64,000 bases of DNA from Prevotella sp. UBA2754 (GTDB taxonomy: Bacteria; Bacteroidota; Bacteroidia; Bacteroidales; Bacteroidaceae), in the NCBI GenBank assembly GCA_002353295.1, contig DEJG01000022.1, forward strand, positions 147,727-211,726, read 5' to 3'. Below are positions 7,947 through 17,001 of this stretch, piece by piece. A program made the position numbers and the translations under genes. The notes below the pieces were generated by a model. That model had not been told where the DNA came from. It saw only the letters and a program-made list of their open reading frames with translations, and searched no databases. Position 1 is the stretch's first letter; the number at the start of each line of letters is the position of its first letter.

Positions 7947-10900
7947 TTATTTCTTATACTTAAGTCTGTATTCAAGTGGAGTCATACCAAACTTTTCTTT
8001 GAAAATATTGATGAAGTTTTCCGCAGTAGAAAAGCCTATATTAATTGCCAATTCACTCATGTTTATGTTGGTTTTGGTTAAGAGTACGCAGGCATGCTTC
8101 AGACGGATTTCCCTGACAATTTCTGCGGGTGTTTTTGTTGTGATACTGCGTATTTTATGGAAGAAAGGAACACGTCCCATTCCCATAGAAGCTGCCATCT
8201 CCTCCAAACTGATTTGGCCACGGCTCATATTTTGGAGTACATACTGCTCAACGTTTTTCATCAGTTGACGATCCATTAGGCTACTCATTGAGTAGTTGCC
8301 AATCGTCTCGTCTTCTTCATAGAATTTGAAAGCCTCATTTGGTATAGTTGGCGCATTCTCAACAGGAGCTTTGGCCTGTTCTTGCGTTTCTTTTTGGGCG
8401 GGAGCTTCCTCTGCTTGATTGTTGTTGTCTTCGTCGTGTTCAATGTCTTCGTAAACCATAGTGGCTGTAGTCATACTAGCATTATGTCCTTCCAGCATGC
8501 GAGTTTCGCGTCCTTCTATCGTATTTTGCTCCATTTCGACAGGACCCAATCCCATGAGTTTGTTGAAGCGCATCACGGCTTCTTGTACATTGAATGGTTT
8601 TGCTATATAGTCATCAGCTGCCAGAGTGATGTTCATATCTGTCATCATTTCCTGCGTCAATACAGAGTCTGTCATTAATACAAACTTGATGTTATGAGTG
8701 TGTGGATTAGACTTTAGCTGATTACACAACTCGCTACCTGTCATGTGTTTCATGTCTTGTTTACAGATGACGAGGTCAGACATCATGGATTCGATGTCAG
8801 GAATAGCAAGACGGATGTCGTCATAAACATGGAAGTCGTACACTTCGCATAGATGTGCATACATGAAGTTGTTGAACTCGCGATTGTTGTCGATGAATAC
8901 AACATTAAACTTCTGTGTTTTCTTATCAAGGCGCAAAGGTGTGATGTTAGCAGTCAGTTCTGCAGAACCAACAGAAGATAGGCTGACTTCACCTTGGTCA
9001 TTTAGTTCCATGCGATCCTTAGCTGTAGACTCGGCTTTTGCTTCAGGATTCTCCAGTACGGTCTGCATTTCAGATATACGAGTGATAACCTGCAGCATTT
9101 GGAAATGCAGGGAATTCAACTGTTCGCGTCCCTCCAAGTTGTTTTCTTTTTCAGCCAGATCGCTGATAATGGTCGTCATACGAGCCATAGGTTGGCGAAG
9201 TTCATCACTGGCCAGCTTAATCTCCTCGCGTTGGCGTTTCAGTTCGTCTATCACGGTACGTTTTCTGGTCATGTAGTTCTTGACTTTCTTGTAACCAAAA
9301 CGCCAGAAAATCAAGAGGATGATAGCAATGAGGACATAGACAGAGAGCATCCACCATGTGAGCCACCAAGGGCGTCCTATAGTAATCTCTAACTGGCGTT
9401 CCTGATTGCTAACAGCACCATCGGCGCTGACAGCTTTGACATGCAAGATGTACTTGCCACTAGACAGTTCGTTGAATTTAACACCATGCAACAAAGCATC
9501 GCCATTCCTCCAATCATGATCGAGTCCTTCCATCCAATACATGAATTGTAGGCGTTCTCCTTGGTTGTAGTTTCCTGCAGCAAACTTTATCGTAAAGGTG
9601 CTTTGGTCGTTTGCTAACTGAAGTTTGTTACTCTCGTTGAGTGCCTGAGGTAGAATAACGTTTCCGTCATATTCATGTCCTACAATAATTTCCTCTTCTC
9701 CGATGAAGAGTTGTGTGAGCATTACACGAGGTAGAGAGTTCTGGTCTTCCTTGCCGCCTCTGCGTACCCAATTGACTCCGTAGAGACCTCCGAAGATTAC
9801 CGTACCGTCAGAGCGAGCGAGAATAGAGCCCGTGTTGAACTCGTTGCTCTGTAGGCCATCGCGTGTATCGTAGTTATAGAGACCATATCCAAACGATCCC
9901 TCTTCGCGGTTTCGTTGTACGACAATACGGCTGATGCCATTACTGGTAGTAACCCATATATTGCTTACATTGTCTTCAGTAATACCGCAGATGGAATTGT
10001 TGCATAGTCCATTTTTCTCAGTGATATAATTTAAGGAATCGTTGACAATATTGAACACGTTCAGACCTTCGCGTGTTCCAATCCAGATGAGCCCGCGTGA
10101 GTCTTCAAAAACCTGAGTGATATAGTTGTTGGTAAATGTCTTGATGTTCGTCGAGTTTCCTGTGTAAATCTTCTTTTCACGATTCGACAGATTAAGTATC
10201 ACCATACCTTCAGAGGTACCAATCAGCAACGTATTATTTTTGCCATAGAAAAGGCAGGTGACATTATTCGTGTTCAGCATTCCATTCTCTCTGGTGTAGG
10301 ACGAGAAGGTATTCATCTTAGGATTATAAACCTGCAGACCTCCATTGGTGGCAATCCAAAGATTACCGCTGTTATCTTTCGCCAAAGCATTGATGTGGTC
10401 GTCAATCAGCGTCTTCATACTGTCTCTAGCAGCAGAGAAGATGCGTGAGGTCCCGTCTTTGATGCGAGTCAGCCCATTCTGCCGTGAGCCAACCCAAATG
10501 CTTCCATCGTTAGTCGTAGTCATACACGACACTTTTTGGCTGGCTAATGGGCCGTCATAGCCTATTATTCCTTTGTCACTAGTTCCATACCACATGTTGT
10601 GTTCTGCATCTTGAGCGATGGCAGTAACATCTCCATTGATGAGTGCATCAAATTTGTAGATATTATTACCATAGAAAGCAACACCAGATTTCTCAGTTCC
10701 TACCCATAAGAGGTCGGTGTCATCTACATATAAGCTCTGTATTGCAATTGTTTCCTGCGACAATTTGTTGTTTCTGCCGTCATTAGGATGTACAAATTCT
10801 GTCTCGTGGGTGGTAGCGTTCATGCGAATGAGTCCCATTCTGTCTGTACCTATCCAGATGTTGCCTTGTTGGTCACGTGTCATCCCATTTACACTATGGT

Positions 10901-11705
10901 CGACGGCAATACCAGTCAAGCCAAGGCTGTTTCCAATATTGGTATCCCAGACATTGGTACTTTTGTTGTAACACATCAGTGTTCCTTGTCCATAAAGCCA
11001 TACGTTATCCTGCTGATCAGAAAAAACCTTTAGGGAAGTGCTTTTGCGCAGATGTTGCTGGGCAATATGGTCGGTTGCCCATACAGTATGCTGTTGGTGC
11101 ATGATGTCACAACATACCAAACGGCCATCTTCGTAGACGATGATTGCGCCATCACGACATTCACCGATAGAGCAGATAGTGCCCTGAGGCACACCGTGAC
11201 TGTCGTCTGTATAACCAAATTCATAAAGTAACTGTTGTTGCATGTTGTAAGCCACGACACCTTTATTCGGAATAGATGCCCACAGATTCTTGTGACGGTC
11301 AAAGTAAATAATATTAGGTTGCCCCTCAATACCCATTCGGCCAAGCACTTGCTTCATGTCACGCTCAAAAGTCTCTGTCTGAGGATGGTATACACAATAA
11401 CCAGCTGATGTGAGAATCCACAGGTTGCCATCCAAAGCTTCTTGTATGCTTAGAATGTAACTGTCAGGTAAGGAAGAACCATCTTGTGAATTACTTTGGA
11501 AATACTTGAAGGTATATCCATCATAACGATACAAACCAGCGGGTGTTCCAAACCACATGTAGCCTCGACCGTCTTTTAGGATACAGTTAATCTGACTACT
11601 TGTTAACCCGTCTTTGATGTCCAGTGTCTTAAATAGATAGACGCCTGCAGCAGCTAGTGGCAATGCAAGCATCAATAACAATAGTATTTTCTTCAGACCT
11701 TTCAT
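7947..11705 (-). CDS. HTCS-like transmembrane regulator lacking a kinase ATPase domain
   Basis: A 1252-residue protein built like a Bacteroidota hybrid two-component regulator: signal/anchor, a periplasmic beta-propeller made of many Reg_prop repeats (W-x-G-T/S-x-x-G-L), a Y_Y_Y domain (ending about residue 780), one membrane helix at about 785-802, a HisKA-like coiled helix pair, a receiver domain (about 933-1051), an acidic Q/E-rich linker, and an AraC-type HTH (about 1143-1252). Key residues are missing: the phospho-His position in the SHELRTP-like motif is Asp (SDELRQP, D834), there is no HATPase_c domain at all (only about 47 residues join the helices to the receiver), and the receiver phospho-Asp is Lys (DLVICKQD, K982). 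It probably signals by conformation rather than phosphotransfer (inference). ATG 11705 is chosen because it starts the signal sequence; ATG 11738 overlaps kdsD. Confidence 0.88.
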   Translation of the reverse strand: MKGLKKILLLLMLALPLAAAGVYLFKTLDIKDGLTSSQINCILKDGRGYMWFGTPAGLYRYDGYTFKYFQSNSQDGSSLPDSYILSIQEALDGNLWILTSAGYCVYHPQTETFERDMKQVLGRMGIEGQPNIIYFDRHKNLWASIPNKGVVAYNMQQQLLYEFGYTDDSHGVPQGTICSIGECRDGAIIVYEDGRLVCCDIMHQQHTVWATDHIAQQHLRKSTSLKVFSDQQDNVWLYGQGTLMCYNKSTNVWDTNIGNSLGLTGIAVDHSVNGMTRDQQGNIWIGTDRMGLIRMNATTHETEFVHPNDGRNNKLSQETIAIQSLYVDDTDLLWVGTEKSGVAFYGNNIYKFDALINGDVTAIAQDAEHNMWYGTSDKGIIGYDGPLASQKVSCMTTTNDGSIWVGSRQNGLTRIKDGTSRIFSAARDSMKTLIDDHINALAKDNSGNLWIATNGGLQVYNPKMNTFSSYTRENGMLNTNNVTCLFYGKNNTLLIGTSEGMVILNLSNREKKIYTGNSTNIKTFTNNYITQVFEDSRGLIWIGTREGLNVFNIVNDSLNYITEKNGLCNNSICGITEDNVSNIWVTTSNGISRIVVQRNREEGSFGYGLYNYDTRDGLQSNEFNTGSILARSDGTVIFGGLYGVNWVRRGGKEDQNSLPRVMLTQLFIGEEEIIVGHEYDGNVILPQALNESNKLQLANDQSTFTIKFAAGNYNQGERLQFMYWMEGLDHDWRNGDALLHGVKFNELSSGKYILHVKAVSADGAVSNQERQLEITIGRPWWLTWWMLSVYVLIAIILLIFWRFGYKKVKNYMTRKRTVIDELKRQREEIKLASDELRQPMARMTTIISDLAEKENNLEGREQLNSLHFQMLQVITRISEMQTVLENPEAKAESTAKDRMELNDQGEVSLSSVGSAELTANITPLRLDKKTQKFNVVFIDNNREFNNFMYAHLCEVYDFHVYDDIRLAIPDIESMMSDLVICKQDMKHMTGSELCNQLKSNPHTHNIKFVLMTDSVLTQEMMTDMNITLAADDYIAKPFNVQEAVMRFNKLMGLGPVEMEQNTIEGRETRMLEGHNASMTTATMVYEDIEHDEDNNNQAEEAPAQKETQEQAKAPVENAPTIPNEAFKFYEEDETIGNYSMSSLMDRQLMKNVEQYVLQNMSRGQISLEEMAASMGMGRVPFFHKIRSITTKTPAEIVREIRLKHACVLLTKTNINMSELAINIGFSTAENFINIFKEKFGMTPLEYRLKYKK

Positions 11706-11725
11706 AACCTGTTTTGTTTTCGTAT

Positions 11726-12673
11726 TTATAATACGCATGCATAACGGTCGACAATGCCTAACAATTTATTATCATCGTCAGAAACCAGAACGCTGTGTAT
11801 TTTGTTGTTGTTCATTATCTTTTGAATTTCGGAAATCTTTGTTTGTAGGCCAACAGTCTTGGGGGTTCGAGTCATGATATCGTTGACCGTTCGGTTAAAG
11901 AACTCTGCCTGCCAACGTTCCATCGCTCTTCTGATGTCTCCGTCAGTGATGATCCCCGCAATGTGTTCCTGCTCCATAGCTACGCCTAATCCCAATTTGC
12001 CTTTACTTACCAGAATAATTGCTTCACCCAAATTCATCTCGGGTGACAGGATAGGTAGGTTTTCCGTAATCATTACATCCTGAGCTGTTGTCAGCAATCG
12101 CTTTCCAAGTTCTCCACCAGGATGAAATTGGGCAAAGTCCTGTGGTTGGAAGTGACGCTTCTTCATTAGTGCTATAGCTAATGCGTCACCCATCACCAAA
12201 GTTGCTGTCGTACTGCTCGTTGGAGCTAAGTTCAGCGGACAGGCTTCTTTTTCCACAGATACATTCAGGTGACAGGTGGAGTATTTGGCCAATAGAGACT
12301 GAGGGTTGCCACTCATTGCAATGATGGGAATCTCCATATGGAGCACCATAGGAATGAAACGCAATAATTCGTCTGTCTGCCCAGAGTTGGATATGGCCAA
12401 TACGACATCGCCTTTTGACATTACTCCTAAATCTCCATGAAACACGTCGAGTGGATTAATAAAGAAGGAAGGCGTGCCCGTAGAAGCTAGGGTAGCAGCT
12501 ATCTTTGCGCCGATGTGTCCGCTTTTGCCTACACCTGTTACAATTACCTTACCGCTACAATGAATCATCATATTGACAGCTTGATTGAAGTTGTCGTCTA
12601 TGTGGGATATTAAGCCAAGCACTGCCTGTGCTTCATCCTTGATACATTGTATGGCGTTTTCTTTGTCTGTCAC
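11726..12673 (-). CDS. kdsD: D-arabinose 5-phosphate isomerase (KdsD/KpsF)
   Basis: Interconverts ribulose 5-phosphate and arabinose 5-phosphate, the first step of Kdo synthesis for LPS. The 315-residue protein has an N-terminal SIS domain (about 30-165; VTGVGKSGHIGAKIAATLASTGTPSFF, HGDLG, AISNSGQTDELL) and two CBS domains (about 200-315; DVMITENLPILSP, IMTRTPKTV). The stop of kdsA overlaps its ATG by 4 bp (ATGA), so the two Kdo enzymes are coupled. The very C-terminus (GIVDRYACVL) is shorter than in E. coli KdsD, which ends in an extra helix. Confidence 0.94.
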   Translation of the reverse strand: MTDKENAIQCIKDEAQAVLGLISHIDDNFNQAVNMMIHCSGKVIVTGVGKSGHIGAKIAATLASTGTPSFFINPLDVFHGDLGVMSKGDVVLAISNSGQTDELLRFIPMVLHMEIPIIAMSGNPQSLLAKYSTCHLNVSVEKEACPLNLAPTSSTTATLVMGDALAIALMKKRHFQPQDFAQFHPGGELGKRLLTTAQDVMITENLPILSPEMNLGEAIILVSKGKLGLGVAMEQEHIAGIITDGDIRRAMERWQAEFFNRTVNDIMTRTPKTVGLQTKISEIQKIMNNNKIHSVLVSDDDNKLLGIVDRYACVL

Positions 12674-13422
12674 TTCAATTTCATTATTAGGTTTTCCAAC
12701 TTGTCTAATTCCAACATATTGGCTGCATCACTTAATCCCTTGTCTGGATTAGGGTGTACTTCGAAAAAGTAACCTGTAGCTCCAAAAGCTTTAGCGGCTA
12801 ATGCCATTTGGGGCACAAATCGCCTGTCGCCTCCAGTCTTTCCGTTGGCACCTCCTGGGCGTTGCACACTATGTGTACAATCCATGATGACGGTAGGCAC
12901 AATCTCCAACATGTCAGAGATATTCCGAAAGTCCACTACAAGATTGTTATATCCAAACATGTTGCCTCGTTCTGTCAGCCATATTTCCTGGGCGCCAGCA
13001 TCGAGAGCCTTTTCTACAGGATAATGCATGTCGTGTCCACTAAGGAATTGGGCTTTTTTGATGTTCACAGTCTTACCAGTACGAGCTGCAGCTATTAATA
13101 AGTCGGTTTGCCGACAGAGAAAGGCTGGAATCTGAAGAACATCTACCACCTCGCCTACAGGTCCTGCTTGCCAGGCTTCATGGATGTCAGTGAGCAGTCG
13201 GAGCCCATATTTCTCCTTGACGTCATTGAGCATCTGTAGTCCTTTGTCGATGCCGGGACCTCTAAAAGAGCTGATAGAGGTGCGGTTGGCCTTATCAAAG
13301 GAAGCTTTGAAGATGATGTCAGAACCCAAATGCCTATTAATGTCCACCAATTTTGCTGCAACAGTGTCAAGCAATTCAGCGGATTCAATCACACAAGGTC
13401 CTGCAATGAACGTACTTTCCAT
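12670..13422 (-). CDS. kdsA: Kdo-8-phosphate synthase
   Basis: Condenses phosphoenolpyruvate with arabinose 5-phosphate to Kdo 8-phosphate. Signature segments are clear: FIAGPCVIES at the N-terminus, FKASFDKANRTS, FRGPGIDKGLQ, TDIHE, QIPAFLCRQTDLL, and C-terminal DCTHSVQRPGG and EVHPNPDKGLSD. Length 250 is typical. The start ATG 13422 is chosen over an in-frame TTG at 13437 because the -7 promoter element at 13452-13445 places the transcript start around 13441. First gene of a minus-strand unit of five. Confidence 0.96.
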   Translation of the reverse strand: MESTFIAGPCVIESAELLDTVAAKLVDINRHLGSDIIFKASFDKANRTSISSFRGPGIDKGLQMLNDVKEKYGLRLLTDIHEAWQAGPVGEVVDVLQIPAFLCRQTDLLIAAARTGKTVNIKKAQFLSGHDMHYPVEKALDAGAQEIWLTERGNMFGYNNLVVDFRNISDMLEIVPTVIMDCTHSVQRPGGANGKTGGDRRFVPQMALAAKAFGATGYFFEVHPNPDKGLSDAANMLELDKLENLIMKLK

Positions 13423-13444
13423 ATTTGTAATAGACAATTTCCTG

Positions 13445-13452
13445 CAAAGATA
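13445..13452 (-). promoter_or_regulatory. -7 element of the kdsA operon promoter
   Basis: TATCTTTG on the minus strand, 22 nt upstream of the kdsA ATG. No good TTTG -33 lies at the usual distance; the only CAAA/TTTG is 12 nt away. Confidence 0.6.
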
Positions 13453-13517
13453 GTCATTTTTCTACAAATATTTAGCGCTTTCAGGATTTTTTTTACCCAA
13501 TAGGATGAAAATTCTTA

Positions 13518-15857
13518 TTATTTGATGTGAACATCCTGTTGAGGGAATGGAATTTCAATTCCATTTTTGTTCAGTGTGTCGTAAATTGTGTTAAGAACAT
13601 CACTAATAACGTATGATTGTTTGGGGGCATCAGCCCATACGAACATTTTTAGGTTGATTCCTGAATCTGCTAACTCTCCAACAACGGATTTTGCCTTCTT
13701 GGACTTGTCCATCCATTTGTGTTTCATCTGGTTGACAGCGCCATCAACAAGTTCGATGACTTGTTGCAGATTACTTCCATAAGCCACTCCGTAGTGGACA
13801 ACAGCCAATACGTAGCCGTGATTGCGCGTCAGATTCTTATAGTTCTTGGTGAAAAGTTGAGAATTCTGGAAAGTGATGATCTCTCCATATAGCGACTCAA
13901 CGACCGTAGAGGTATAGCTGATGCTGGTCACCTTGCCCATAGTGCCGTCAACCTGTATCCAGTCGCCGACTTTGATGCGTCCTGTCATCAGTGTGATGCC
14001 GTAGTAGATGTTTTCGATAATGTCTTTCGAAGCGAAACCGATACCTGTTGATAAACCTCCAGTTACTACCAACAGCCATTCGAGAGAAATGCCTAGAATG
14101 CCCATTGTTATGAGGAACCAAGCGCCCCAGACAATGACTTGGATGACATTCTTTCCCATGACTTCTTTGCTGGCGGCTGTTGTGGGATCACTAATCTGAT
14201 AGTGCATGCGCATCAGTTGTAGTATCGTGCTGCTGGCATATTTGAAAAAGAACCAAAGACTTACTACGATGGCCAGTGATATAATGCTCAACTTTAGGTT
14301 TTTCAGGTCAATAAAATTGGTCGTGAAAATTTTCCAGCACAAGTCACTTAAGTTGAATACGTCAGCAGCCCAATAAATGCTCACCATGACGGAGATAACT
14401 CCTGCGATGGGTAATAATACCTGATAGCTCAGGTCGTAACCCCATGTTTGGGTAATAGGTTTTTCTGCAAAATGATGTTTGATACTATAAAGCTTAAGGT
14501 ATTGCAATGCGCAGGTAATTGTTAACACACAAGTGAGCTGCATCATCCACCATATCAACATCTGTACAGCCATCAGCGTGTATCCTGTCCATGAACTGAT
14601 GACTGACGCGATGAATACGATAAGGGAGATGTAGCTATAGAACATGTCCGAGCGAGGAATGTTTCGATTGTGACGTCTGATAACCAGCCATTGCCATAGG
14701 GCACAGAAAAGTAGGGTGGGAGGGAGGAAAATGTTGACAGCTTCATTGGGTATCAAAATGATACGGAACACTATCACCAGTAAGCTGACGGCAAGTAGTG
14801 GGGCGTAAACGCTAAAGGCACTCGAGATTTGATCACCTTTGACGCGAAGTAGCAGAGATACCAGAATGACTCCAAGCAACCAAGCATAGTTCACTAATAG
14901 TGATGAAGCCATAGAGATGAAGTTTTGGGACGATTGGTAAGTCAATATGCCTTGTATGATGGCAAAAGTGATGGTGGTTGTGGCGAAAATGATTATCGGC
15001 TGTTTCTTCCTGAACTCTTCTGTCTTAAAACGATTTGGCATAAGGAATTTGAAAAAAAGTAGATTCAGGAGACTAGCAACAATGTAGAATATAAGAGTGG
15101 CGATAAACATACCAAACACCCATCGTGGACTCCACTGTGATTGTTCGTTGTCTTGTGAGTTTGCTGTTGTCAGATATTTCTTCTCTACCGTTTCTGCCAT
15201 CGTGAGCCAGTGGCGATTGAAAGTTTGTAATAGGGTGGGGTAGCTCTCTCCACCATTGATGAAAATGCTTTGCTGAATCTCGTTGTATCGCTTATTGGCA
15301 TAATCGTTGAGACGGGATAGGCGCCGGTCAGTCATTTTATAGATTTCGATATACTCTTCGAGTGTTTCACGATTCTCCATTAAAGAATTGCGAATGCTGG
15401 TGGCTAGAGTCAGACAGACGCTGCGGTCTGTCTTAGTTTTGTTGTCCAACATACTTTGAGGCATTGCTTTCAAACTCGTTATCAGAGAGTCGTATCGTGC
15501 AATTTCGCTTTCAGACTTATTCAAAAACATTTTGAAAGGCAATTGTTGCTGATGAAACTCATGATAGAGTTCTGTGGCCTCATGACAGGCATAGGTCAAG
15601 TCAAAAACATAATCCTGTTTCTGAGAATATAACATCAGAGAACTTTGGTTGGCTCGCTTCATGATAGACATAAGTTGGTCGCGAACTTGTTCTCTCTGCA
15701 TCTTATTCATCTCCATGCGCATTGACAACTCGCGGTAATGGTCAGTTAATTCAGTTCGCAGGATCTGTAGTGTGTGGGGGAGGTCTTTCTCTTTCAGAAC
15801 TGCTTGAGCCTGAAGTACTCCGGTGAATAACAAAAATATGATGAATATTCTCTTCAT
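13518..15857 (-). CDS. Large MscS-family mechanosensitive channel
   Basis: A 779-residue protein with signal peptide (MKRIFIIFLLFTGVLQAQA), a roughly 220-residue coiled periplasmic N-terminal domain, about ten membrane helices, and a C-terminal MscS core: the pore helix region GGLSTGIGFASKDIIENIYYGI and the beta-domain segment GRIKVGDWIQVDGTMGKVTSISYTST, VVESLYGEIITFQNS. This layout is that of the long MscK/MscM-like channels which gate on membrane tension after osmotic downshock. The in-frame start at 15917 was rejected because ATG 15857 begins a good signal peptide and the promoter element lies at 15889-15882. Confidence 0.9.
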   Translation of the reverse strand: MKRIFIIFLLFTGVLQAQAVLKEKDLPHTLQILRTELTDHYRELSMRMEMNKMQREQVRDQLMSIMKRANQSSLMLYSQKQDYVFDLTYACHEATELYHEFHQQQLPFKMFLNKSESEIARYDSLITSLKAMPQSMLDNKTKTDRSVCLTLATSIRNSLMENRETLEEYIEIYKMTDRRLSRLNDYANKRYNEIQQSIFINGGESYPTLLQTFNRHWLTMAETVEKKYLTTANSQDNEQSQWSPRWVFGMFIATLIFYIVASLLNLLFFKFLMPNRFKTEEFRKKQPIIIFATTTITFAIIQGILTYQSSQNFISMASSLLVNYAWLLGVILVSLLLRVKGDQISSAFSVYAPLLAVSLLVIVFRIILIPNEAVNIFLPPTLLFCALWQWLVIRRHNRNIPRSDMFYSYISLIVFIASVISSWTGYTLMAVQMLIWWMMQLTCVLTITCALQYLKLYSIKHHFAEKPITQTWGYDLSYQVLLPIAGVISVMVSIYWAADVFNLSDLCWKIFTTNFIDLKNLKLSIISLAIVVSLWFFFKYASSTILQLMRMHYQISDPTTAASKEVMGKNVIQVIVWGAWFLITMGILGISLEWLLVVTGGLSTGIGFASKDIIENIYYGITLMTGRIKVGDWIQVDGTMGKVTSISYTSTVVESLYGEIITFQNSQLFTKNYKNLTRNHGYVLAVVHYGVAYGSNLQQVIELVDGAVNQMKHKWMDKSKKAKSVVGELADSGINLKMFVWADAPKQSYVISDVLNTIYDTLNKNGIEIPFPQQDVHIK

Positions 15858-15881
15858 TGTCGTCGTTTTCAAATTTTCGTG

Positions 15882-15889
15882 CAAAGTTA
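15882..15889 (-). promoter_or_regulatory. -7 element of the mscS-type gene
   Basis: TAACTTTG on the minus strand, 24 nt before the ATG at 15857; divergent from the plus-strand promoter at 15914-15940. Confidence 0.55.
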
Positions 15890-15913
15890 GAAAAATAATC
15901 TCAATTCTCAAGT

Positions 15914-15940
15914 CCAATTCTCAAATATTTAGTATCTTTG
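15914..15940 (+). promoter_or_regulatory. Promoter with CCAATTCTCAAAT element
   Basis: TATCTTTG at 15933-15940 precedes the kinase ATG by 27 nt. Instead of a TTTG -33 there is CCAATTCTCAAAT at 15914-15926, exactly 6 nt upstream of the -7 element; part of it (CAATTCTCAA) is repeated at 15902-15911. The same 13-mer at the same distance occurs at 55969-55995. Confidence 0.6.
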
Positions 15941-15967
15941 CAAAAATTTTAAAGAAAAATCATCATT

Positions 15968-16876
15968 ATGAAACTTATTGCAGATAGTGGAAGCACAAAA
16001 ACAGATTGGACCCTTCTTCACAATGCCGATTGGCAGTCGGATAGTTTTGTTATAGCCTCTTTCTCGACCCAGGGAATTACCCCGATTCATCAGGAGCCAT
16101 CGGAAATTCGGCAGATTCTAGGGCAGGAACTCATGCCGCATCTTTCGACTTTTCCGCGTGCTCAACTCATTAATTCAAGAGTGCTTGAGGCTCCATTGCT
16201 TTCTAATATGCATGTCTATTTTTATGGTAGTGGGTGCACTCCTGCAAATGTGCCTATGATGAAACAGATATTGAGTGAATTCTTTTCTCCTCAGAATGTA
16301 GAAATACATAGTGATCTCATGGCTGCGGCTCGTGCCCTTTGTCAACAGGAAGCAGGAGTCGCGTGTATTTTAGGGACAGGTGCTAATTCTTGTCTGTATG
16401 ATGGCGAAAATATTGTACAGAATACCCCGCCTCTTGGTTACATTCTAGGTGACGAAGGAAGTGGTGCCGTTCTTGGCAAATCGTTTATGAATGCTATCTT
16501 CAAAGATCCTGAATTTTCTGATGTTAGAGATGCTTATTTGAAAGAAACTAAGTTGACAATGCCTGCAATTATCAATAAAGTGTATAGGGAACCACTTGCC
16601 AACCGATTCTTGGCCTCCACCTCCACCTTTATCCATCAGCATCTAGACTTTGAACCATTACGACAAATTGTAGTTGATAATTTCCGCTTGTTTTTTCAAC
16701 GAAATGTTCAGCAATACCAACGTCATGACTTATCTATTCATGCCATTGGAAGTATTGCACATTATTTCCAAGATGAATTGGCAGAAGCCGCATGTAAAGA
16801 AAAATTCGTGCTTGGAACTATCTTGCGCACTCCTATGGAGGGTCTGATTAGCTATCATCAAAAAGAGAGAAAATAG
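15968..16876 (+). CDS. BadF/BadG-type sugar kinase (N-acetylglucosamine kinase-like)
   Basis: The 302-residue protein shows the ASKHA ATPase fold: phosphate-1 motif LIADSGSTKTDW at residues 3-14, connect/adenosine motifs GTGANSC and GYILGDEGSGAVLGK, and the second phosphate loop IHAIGSIAHYF. It matches the BadF/BadG/BcrA/BcrD ATPase family that in Bacteroidota is annotated as N-acetylglucosamine kinase, and would phosphorylate an amino sugar recovered from wall or host glycans (inference). Single-gene unit with its own promoter. Confidence 0.8.
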   Translation: MKLIADSGSTKTDWTLLHNADWQSDSFVIASFSTQGITPIHQEPSEIRQILGQELMPHLSTFPRAQLINSRVLEAPLLSNMHVYFYGSGCTPANVPMMKQILSEFFSPQNVEIHSDLMAAARALCQQEAGVACILGTGANSCLYDGENIVQNTPPLGYILGDEGSGAVLGKSFMNAIFKDPEFSDVRDAYLKETKLTMPAIINKVYREPLANRFLASTSTFIHQHLDFEPLRQIVVDNFRLFFQRNVQQYQRHDLSIHAIGSIAHYFQDELAEAACKEKFVLGTILRTPMEGLISYHQKERK

Positions 16877-16918
16877 TATAATTATAAGAAATTTTTTTCT
16901 AAAGTTAAGACGTATTTT

Positions 16919-16950
16919 TTTGGTGGTTTCAAAGTTTTGCATTATCTTTG
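16919..16950 (+). promoter_or_regulatory. Promoter of the GH5 mannanase gene
   Basis: TTTG at 16919-16922 and TATCTTTG at 16943-16950, 20 nt apart, with a leader of about 47 nt before ATG 17002. Confidence 0.75.
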
Positions 16951-17001
16951 CAACATATTGCTGAAAATGTATAAGAAATTGAATTAAGAACCAATACTAA
17001 C

